From Nectonema munidae (taxonomy: Eukaryota > Nematomorpha > Nectonematoida > Nectonematidae): a stretch of 64,000 nt of DNA. The stretch covers positions 84,501-148,500 of the forward strand of contig JAUIRK010000183.1 of assembly GCA_030549495.1 (NCBI GenBank). The letters are read 5' to 3'. The notes beneath the pieces are model-generated. The model did no database searches, was not told the DNA's origin, and worked only from the letters and a program-made list of their open reading frames with translations. Shown in pieces: positions 37,401 through 47,400 of the stretch; positions within the stretch are counted from its first letter, which is position 1; the number at the start of each line of letters is the position of its first letter. The position numbers and the translations under genes are program-made.

Positions 37401-40400
37401 CTTGTTTCTATAGATTAAACGCTTATAGCCTTACTACTTATAGCCCTCTCCAGCCCTTCCCGATTGCAAAGGCTTAGACTGGCATTCAGTTAAATTTTTT
37501 GTCATTAAAGAAATAGGGACAGGCTTCAGATTTTACAATTCATCACATTTTGGTGTTTTACTGCGAGAAAAGTTTTTAATGACGCCGTCAAAATTCATCC
37601 CCATCATGATGCTATTGCTAGCAATTTTTAAGTTTTCTCTCATTTCTAACAATGGACTCGTATTGAATGTATAGATATTTTTTTATAACAGAGAAAAAAG
37701 TAGAAATCAGCACTCTTGTTTGAAACAAGCTAACGCATTAAGATTTAGGACATAAACATCACCAAATGGTAAACGGAATTAATAATTATCGGTACCTACT
37801 TGGAGGAAGAAGAAGAAGAAGAAAGCCTTATCTGAGTAATTTTATTAAAAAAAACAATAAAAAGAAAAGCAACACAAAATAGTGATTTTCTTTTGATTAT
37901 GAATAAAGTGAAGAAATATGAAGAATAGATGGATTGTAACGAAGTTTCAGTCTTTCCTTTTTCCCCAAAAATATGGATACCCTATGGAAGATCAAAAAGC
38001 GTGAGCCGGCCCAACTTTATTTATATTTAGTCTTCTTCTGAATTCCCTATTAGAATGAGAAATGTTTCATCTAAAACTTTTGAAAATTAAAAAGTGCTCT
38101 TATGAGATTTACAATTTTTTCTAAAAATGTTTCCTGTTTTATCCTTTTCGATCAAGTTAAATTTGATTCTTTAAGTTAGTTGGTTGACTAGTTTAGAATT
38201 AAACATTATAGGACAAGTAAGCTAAATAGATAGAGCTAATAAGCAGTGCCCGCGCTAAGCAAAAAATTTAGCGGGCTTCATCGGGGAGTTAATTTTTGAA
38301 TTATCAGATTAATCTGTTTCAAGGAGAAAAAAAACACATGATGTATTTGTCAAGGCATATCTATACAGATTACATTTTCATGAAAGAAAACGGTGCCTGG
38401 TCAAAACGTCCGAAATCTAAAACGTCCGAAACCGAAACGTCCGAAATCCAAAACGTCCGAAACCGAAACGTCTGAAAGCCAAAACGTCCGTAACCAAAAG
38501 GTCCAAAAATTAGATTAACAGTATCTGAACCCTAAAAAACATTTTTTTTCGAGAATCAAAAAATTTTTCAGTTATGTATTTATTTATTTTTGTATGTGTG
38601 TGTGCGAGTGTGTATCAGAGGTCTTCGGGGACCCCGAATTTCCTCGTTCCCCTCGGGGAAGAATTTTACCCCGATTTCGGGGTAAAGACTCACATTTACA
38701 ATTTTATATCAATGAATATTGTTAGGCTCGCGCTAAGAATTTTTTTCAACAAAGGTCATTTAATCTTTATCACTACGTTTGTTACATTTGAAAACTTATT
38801 TTTTCAAGGCGAGCGGATCAAAATTATGATGGATGATATTGAGCTTCTCTGCACACAAACTTTATATTTTCCAATTCTTTCAAACTCTCAGTCTTAGTTA
38901 GAAAAAAGCTGAAAAATTTAATCGATCAGTCTTGCAATTCGACTAATTACTATAACTTTTTTTATTTTGTAAGGTTCTAGACCTTACAGTTAGTAAGATT
39001 TCTAGACGTTTTTGTTTTCGCACCTTTTGGTTTCGGATGTTTTAGTTTTCGGACGTTTTGACTATGAACCAAAGAAAACATCATGAATGCTAGATGTTTG
39101 TCATATTTTTTTAGGGTAATGAGAAATTTTTTCAGGGGAGTTTGAAAATTAGCTGGACGTGGGAAAATCCATTGGCTTAGTACTCCAAGTAATTTGGCTT
39201 GCTCCCCAAAATTTAATAGGTAGCGCGGGCTCTGATAAGCACCAAACTTTTAGTAATTATAAGTACTAAAAAAATTGCAAAATTGCACATATCCGATATA
39301 TTACCAAAATTAGATGGACAATTTTTGAAAAAGTATATTTTTGGCGAGCACTGAGAGCATTTTTTGTTGATTTTATGGGAATTATGCGTGAGTAGCAATG
39401 GCAGATCCAAGGGGCAGGCCTCATGGGCCTAGGCCCCCTATGAAAAATGGCTTCGAAAATTACCCTTACCGTAGGGTTGGTTAGATGCTGGATTCGATAA
39501 CTCAAGGTCTTTATTACTTTTCGGTTCGAGGTTCGATTCCGCATTAAGCCTGCTTTACTTATAGTTCGATACAAGCGGCGCAATTGTGCCTTCTCGATAA
39601 AAACACCCCGGGGTACCTTTACCTTACATGTATAAAAAATAAATTTTTGCAATTTATTCATGGCAAAATAATTTTAAAAATATGAAAACACAGGTAATTA
39701 GTGATTCCAAAAGACATAATACAGCTGTCGTATTCCCTGAAGACGTTTAGCAAAATTGCAAAAAAATTAAATTGATTTCGCCCCCCCCCCCCCCTATAAG
39801 AAATTTCTGGATTACTGGTGAGTGGGGTTGGTTAGATGCTGGATTCCATAACTCAAGGTCTTGGGTTCGATCCCGCATCAAGCTTGATTTCCTCATAGTT
39901 CGATACAAGCGGCGTAATTGTTGTGCCTTCTCGATGAAAAGACCCTATGGTACCTTTACCATTCAATATTGAATTATAACATTTATTAATTTATATAATA
40001 AAAATTTTTGCTGATTTTTCATGGCCGCGTGGCCTAATGGATAAGGCGTCCGACTTCGAATCGGAAGATTGCGGGTTCAAGTCCCGTCGTGGTCATATCA
40101 TAATTTTTATATTCTACAAAATACTTTTTTTCTATTCAATGATGAAATGACGATTGATTATTTCCCAAAAAATTATTCTAATTCAGTTTTTCTTTATTCC
40201 TCAAAGAGAATTACCAAATCATATGCAAAAAGTAATTCACATTTTTCTACTGATCCAAGTTCTTCAGATATGACATCAATGACGCTAGCAAACAAAAGTG
40301 GGCTCAAAGCTGAACGATCCAGACCAACTTTAACAAATTCTCTGGAGAGACAATTTATCGTTCTAACCCCACTTTTGCTTTTGTAACATATTATCTCCCA

Positions 40401-43400
40401 TTTTTAAAGATCAATCTTTGGTAACTTAACAAAATGTTTTTGAACATATTAAATTTTTTTCATACAAGACACGGGTGAAATTTTTTATTGGATCATCAAT
40501 AATATTCTCTAAACGCTGAGTTCTTAGGAGTGGGTGCAACTTTCGCATTTCGTCTAATGTTTCTAAAAGTATTCTAGAATCAACAAAACCGTTCTATCGG
40601 TTTTAAAGGCGCAATATAAGAACTCATTCATAATATTTCAACTTCGCTAAAATTAGATTAACCATTTCAACACGAATGGGTGAAAGCAACAACAACATTA
40701 TTTATTATATGATTCTGTAACAGTGAGTAGCAGCATTCTTTAAACCCATTCTTTGCCAACTACTTTATAACTCTACCTACTCATTTTCTTCTAGCAATAA
40801 ACAAAAACATGCTCTCAGATAGCCAAAAATTATGTCTAAAATATTTCTTCTTGATATAGAATTTTTAAAGAATGTATCGAGTAGCATATACGATATTCAT
40901 ATATATAATAATCGTATATTCATGATATACGATTGGTATTTGTTTCATCAACAAAAATAATTGATTTATTTTTCCAACAAAATTTTTTCTGTTAACTTTA
41001 GTTACATCTGAATTTTTCTTAGTTGGTCCATAATGTAGTTTTTCCTTGTATATATAATTGATTAACTTGTCGTAGATAAAGGTAAAGGTAGGGATGTTTT
41101 CATCGAAAAGGCACAATTGCGCCGCTTGTATTGAACTATAAGGAAAGCAGGCTTGATGCGGTATCGAACCCAAGACCTTGAGTTATCGAAACCCAGTATC
41201 TAACCACCATACTCACGCCCAAATATTTGTGTATTATGGTGATTCTATCAATATAGTATTCACTTTTAACTTACTACAAATTTTCTTTAAAACACACTAT
41301 AGGGGCGTGAGTAGTGTTGGTTAGATGCTGGATTCGATAACTCAAGGTCTTGGGTTCGACACCGCAACAAGCCTGCTTTCCTCATAATTCGATATAAGTG
41401 GCACAAGTGTGCTTTTTAGATGATGATGTCTATGGAGACGGGAAGAACCTCTTGAATACCGAACTAAGAGCAAAGAAGGCTTGATGATGGATTCGAACCA
41501 AAGATACATTGTTCTACCATCAGCATAACATAAACCCACGTAATTCATGATGAATAATAGAGTGATTAGACAAATGCTGGTTGGCATAGACTCCCGACTA
41601 CAAATCCCTATTTAAAAGCTTTATAAATATTTGAAATAGTATTTTGCATTAAACATAATAAACTAGGAGGAGAATGGAAAAAGTTCCTTCAACATAATTG
41701 TATTATTTTTTCACTTACCGGGATATAATTAGTGAGGCACAGAGAGTAGATGGTACACATAGATCTTAGATATGTATAGGAAAAGCAAAATTCCTTTCTA
41801 TATACGCCAAATTTCCGCAAAGAGAAAACTTAATAAATAATGACGCATCAAAAGTTGTGAACCGTCAGTTGATTTAATGGTCATCAAAAAATCGGAATCA
41901 TATTAACCTTTTCTGGGTTTTCGTTCGTGTAGGGTAGAAGAAGCCAGGCAAACTTGAATTTCCAATGGAATTCAATATAGATGATTAGCCAAAACCATCT
42001 GCTTTGCGTGAACTAGAATGTGTTAGGCCTACTTTGTTTAAGACAGGTCGTGGTTAATGGGGGTGATCGTTAAATCAATGACTGTAGTAGATATAAGATA
42101 TATAAGAAACAAGTCGAAGTCAGTTAAGATTAAGAGAAAAATATTAGAATATAACATACAATGGCCATGTTTTAACACATTTATGCTTTGCGCTTTGAAC
42201 ATGGCAGTAAGCACATCTTGTTTTTTTCTTTACTGACAATAAAATGACGTATCTGATCATTTTTGATTTCTATAACCGTTATTTCTTTTGAATCTTGAAG
42301 CTTTTTCCAAAGCATTGGAGGTATGTTTGAACTACTGTTCTAGTAAAACAAGAAAAACTTATTTTATCCTCGTTGCTTCTAACTTTTTGTAGGTCTTTTG
42401 GAAGAGGTTGAAGAACCGTTCCAGCTCCTACACCATAATTTTTTTTATAAACGTTACTTTGCTCATTTGAATCTTGGTAAATTTTGGAAGTGATAAGATA
42501 TCCGTCAGAAGAGTTCATGCACCATACCTTATATCCAAACCTGATAGGTTTATGACGCATTGCCTGTTTTATTTGACATCCATACTTTGCAAAGTACGGC
42601 ACCATTGCTTCGTCAACGTCAACTTCTTTTACGTTTGGACGATTTTCAATGAATTTTTTTTTCAACACTTCAATAATTGGACGTATTTTTGCGCATTTAT
42701 CGTTTGGGTCTCTCAGACCAGGATCATAAAAGTAAATATACTTGAATATTTCATCGAATATGTTTCTAAACATTGCGCTTGTGATGGCTCTATTGTGAGT
42801 GTGAGTTGCAAGTTCCCAATACATTTTACGGCTTCTACAACACTTGATGTATCCACTGAGCAATATAATTGGAAAAATACTTTGAGATCATGAATTGAAA
42901 GGTTGAAACTAAAATCTAATTTCTTTCTTGCATACTTTGTACTGAACTTGCCAATTTCGTTCAGAATATCGTCTGAGAAAAAAAATACTTCAGCAGCTTC
43001 AATACACGACAAAGCATCTTCACAAGTGTCTTCAAAACTCATATCCATTAAACTTGTTAAAAATAAACTCTTTCTCATGTCTTTTTCATGCCATTTGTAT
43101 GCCTTTTTTTTATAATTATTTTGGCTTGTTGATTCACTGAAACCATTTTCAGTATTTGCATGGAACACAGCTTCAGCCCCCGCTTCCAGCATTCTCTAGG
43201 AAAAATTGTCAATACTTTGACTTTCTTTGCATTCACCTTCTCCTGAATCTTCCTCGATATCTTCTTTGTCATTTGGTGGAGAAATAAATATACCTACTTC
43301 CCTACCTTCAGCACAAAGTTCCTAAGAAATATCACTTGCCATTACTACAGATTCAACACATACACGCTTCTTTTCTCTCAATTTTCGATAAATTTCCTCC

Positions 43401-44404
43401 AAACTAGACATTGAATCAAAAACAAAACAAAACTTGAAAAAAAAACGATAAAAATATTCGAGAAAACAATGAAAAAATTAAACTTATGAAAAAATCGATG
43501 AAAATCCCAATTTCGCCTAAAAACATCTGCTTCTAATGAGTGAGCAAAATGATGTTGAATCAGTGCAACAATCCAATCCATCTTTTGTGAGTTTATAATA
43601 AGAATTGTATTGTTGTATGTAGTTATGTCGAAATAAATTGATGTTATAAATGGCGTCTGCAAAAAATGCTTATTTTGTATGCTTTCCAAAAAATTTTCCA
43701 GGGTTTATGCATTATGAAATAAAATAATATTATCAAATAATGGGATTTGAGTGACTTTCATGATGTCCTCAAAACATGGAATCATGTATTTTTGAAATTA
43801 AAAAAAATTTTACAGTCCAAATTGGTGAAATAAAAAGTGGCACATATAGGTGACGTTGGTTGTATTCGGGTTAAAACACTCTCCACAACTATAGGTATTG
43901 GTTGGTATATGTTTTAAAAAATTTACTTGTAGAATTTTTGAATCACAGTGGTTCATAAAAAATTTGCACACATATATATCCCACAGATTTAGTTTTTATA
44001 ATTTTCAAATAACTTTTAAGTTTCTGATTCAAATTTATTAAAATGCTAATACATGTTTACATTTTATATCTGAAACTTATGTTAAATTTTTTTTATATAT
44101 TTTCAGCAAGTGGAAGTTGATTTTATAGAGGCCTTGAAAAACAGAAATTAAATGCTCGTAATATTGAGCAGCTCAGACTCCTCACCTCATATGGGTAAAG
44201 TGAATTATTTTCTGCGCCTACAAAGACACTGGACTTTATGATGTACAAATGCCACTTTTATACGCCTGAAAAATGGAAACACACAATTCAACGTAACAAA
44301 GTTGCGCGCCTCAAATCAACCACTTCTTCACTAAAGAAATGAACTTTGCAATATTGATTATATTCATAATTGAATTTTAATATGATTATGATGAAGTTTG
44401 TGTT

Positions 44405-44443
<39 letters not shown>

Positions 44444-47400
44444 TTAATTCATTAATTAATAAAAAAAAAAGAGGAATCAGAAGAAGCGTATGTGCTTGAA
44501 TGATTGCAAAACAATATGCCCACAATCAATATATGCCTAATCTCTTCACCATTAGCATACTAAAGAAACTCTTATCTTGAAACTCTTCTATAATTCAGAA
44601 AATGTGTGTATGTTTCAGAGGCACGCATGCGCGAAATTAAAAGGTAGCTTTTAAAGAGTCTAACTTGATACTGCTATGAAAATTATTTATCGAAATTATA
44701 GAATTTAAAAATTAAAACCTCCTATCGTAAATCTTACACTAAATTGGACACTTTTTTCAGAAAAAAAACTTCGTATTCTCAGCTTACCAGTGGGGGATCC
44801 AGAAATCTTTTCTGGGGGGTATACTAATATTATGAAAATATTTTACACATTTTATTAGGGAAGAAATTTGAAAACGTATGTAAAATAAAGGATTAAAATT
44901 ATATTACAAAGTCTTTTCTTCTTTCTTTTTGCTTTGAAAATCGATCAATGACTTCATCAATTTTGATTTCTATTTTAGGGTGGAGGTACATGAGAGCAAG
45001 TCCTGTTAGTCTCTTCTCGCTCATACGATTACGTAAATAGTTCTTTAATAGATTGCTGGTGGGGGGGGGGGGGGGGGCCCAGGCATCCCCCCTATCCCCC
45101 CCCCCCCCTTCTCGGTCCATCCCTGCAGCTTACTAATCCTTCTCCGAAAAATGCACTCCAAAGTTACGCTTTATAAAATTCTTTATAATTATTGTTCCGC
45201 CAAAAGAGGTTTGGGGAATCATATCAGTGGATTCAGAGATCTTAAAGATCTAATAAGATTTAGGGGTGGGAAGTACTTGCAGTTGGAGTCAGTAATTTTC
45301 ACTCCAAATCTGCAACCCTGATAAAAATGGATACTTATGTCTGAACAAAAAAGTCTTGATATATATTTTAACAAGCTTAGAACAAGACTTTTATACAGAG
45401 AAATAGGATGCAAAAAAGATGCCTAAATAACCAATGATAAGAATATATTTTTACATTTTCAAAGGAAAAGTGCCTTTATCACATCACACACCATATATAT
45501 TATTACAAGTATTCCTACTTCTTTATGGATAGATAGTTGATAAGGAATTTCAAATGATTTCATTATGTGTTTAAATTTAACACGCTAATTCTAAACCTGA
45601 CGCACCTCGAAGGGTTAGTACAATTCAGTTAAAGAATGAAAAATTGGAGACCGCATGATCAGTAGAGCGTAGACAGGAATTTGACTCTGTGGGAAGAGCA
45701 AAAAATTTTCACGGTAACGCACGCATTTACGACTTTTTGAGGCTCTATCTATCAATCATAAATATACATAAAGTTAAATTCTCATCCGACATATTTATAA
45801 CTTACAAATATAAGTATTGCAAACGTTTTTGAAAAAACTTACACAGACACAACAGAACTATCTCATTTAGCCAAGAACTACTCTAAACAAGTACTGACAT
45901 AGCACCTAAAGCTACTATCAAATAGATTAGATCGGATATCCGCAAAATTTTTATATCCTCTTAACATCCTCACGCGCGGATCTTTTAAGTTGAACATCCA
46001 CAATTTTCAAACATTTTTCTTTTACCGTGAATATACCGTGAAATTTTTTTCGGAATTTTTTAATTTTTACTCTATCCAAAAGGTTTATGATAAGTACGTT
46101 TTTATGGCAACACACACATATACATCTCTCAAAATTGTTAAGAAGTATAAAACTTGTGTTTGCTTAGAATATCTATTATCATATGCGCTTCCGCTTTCAC
46201 ATCCGGTAACAAATTAAATCTAACATCTGTCAAATTTGATATCCGCTTCCGCTACGGCGGATACAAAAAATTTCACATGCGATCTAATACAGATTTAGCA
46301 AACAAACTCACACATGGAAAACATCACTCATAAAGCCCATCCATAAAGCAAACAAAAACAAAATTCTGCGCTCTTCCTATAGACCCGAATTTCCCTCCTA
46401 TTCCCAATAGCCGAAACACTTTCTCCACAACATACAACACTACACAACTAGAGCACGAGTTTAAGAAACGACATTCGCCACGCACAAATGACCTCCAATC
46501 CATTCACAACTGCAACGCCTTCAACAAAAAATCACAACACTATATCTAAGAAACGCCGGAGACACACATGGCATCCATATCTGATAAGCAAAATCATTCA
46601 CAAAATAAAGACTCTTCAAATAAAGCTCACGCAACACACGAACAGGAGTAGCGCAATGGACCTCCCTCTCATTTATACTCAAGAACCAAGTCAACTTAGA
46701 GACATTCAGACGGCTATTTGGAGGGGTTCTTCAGGTTTGGGATTTTGTGCAAAAACGTGTAGTTTTTTAGTATTTTCGGGATAGCATTCGAAAATTTTTT
46801 TTCCATCAAAAATAAAGAAACAGCTTTTCTACCTTCATTTTTCTTTTACTAAAGTGTACATCTTCTGTTGATATGATTATGTAGTTTCCTCGAAATAGAA
46901 CTTCATAGATTCAAGATTTGTTGAAACAAAGATGCTTACATCTTTTGACTCCACGATCTTGTTTATTTTGTTCAATCTTTCTACAAATCATTACAGAGAA
47001 TTGGGACAAAATTGTGCTCACCTTGTCCATTTTCTTGCTTAAATTTTGTGCTTCTTGTCGTGTATTTATTTCTTGTTCAGTATCAGATTGACTTTTTTTA
47101 TTTTTCAAGGCCAGCATTAATATAGCATCAAAATGTGCTGGCCATCGTTTGTCAGATATACGGTTGAAGAGGTAACCCGAAAAAAAAGATGGTTTTAATA
47201 GATTCCACCTATAAACAGGAGTCTAAAAGGAACATAGATGCTGAATGAAAGCAAAGAATTTCAAAGTTTGAGGACAAAACTACATTCAACATCATGATAT
47301 TTCCATTCCAGTATATTACCTGGAGAGATAAGGGCTTCTCCTATGACTTACAAGGGCAATCTCATAATCCAATTTTCTTATTATTATTGAGAATGGTTTT

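Larger units (their letters stand above)
39388..39960 (+). mobile_element. SINE S1 split by a hAT-type MITE
   Basis: The head GCGTGAGTAG lies before 39396 and the body (GTGAGTGG, GGTTGGTTAGATGCTGG, B box GGGTTCGATCCCGC, tail GTACCTTTACC) after 39816. The MITE in between thus inserted into an existing SINE. Confidence 0.75.

Noticed and set aside
38574-38897. 107-codon frame inside the CGTCCG element, considered as a transposase
   Set aside because: No DDE or zinc-finger motif, and part of its DNA recurs as non-coding sequence near 57590-57650.
39266-39661. 131-codon minus frame
   Set aside because: It runs antisense through a SINE and a hAT-type MITE; residues are products of the B box and tail.
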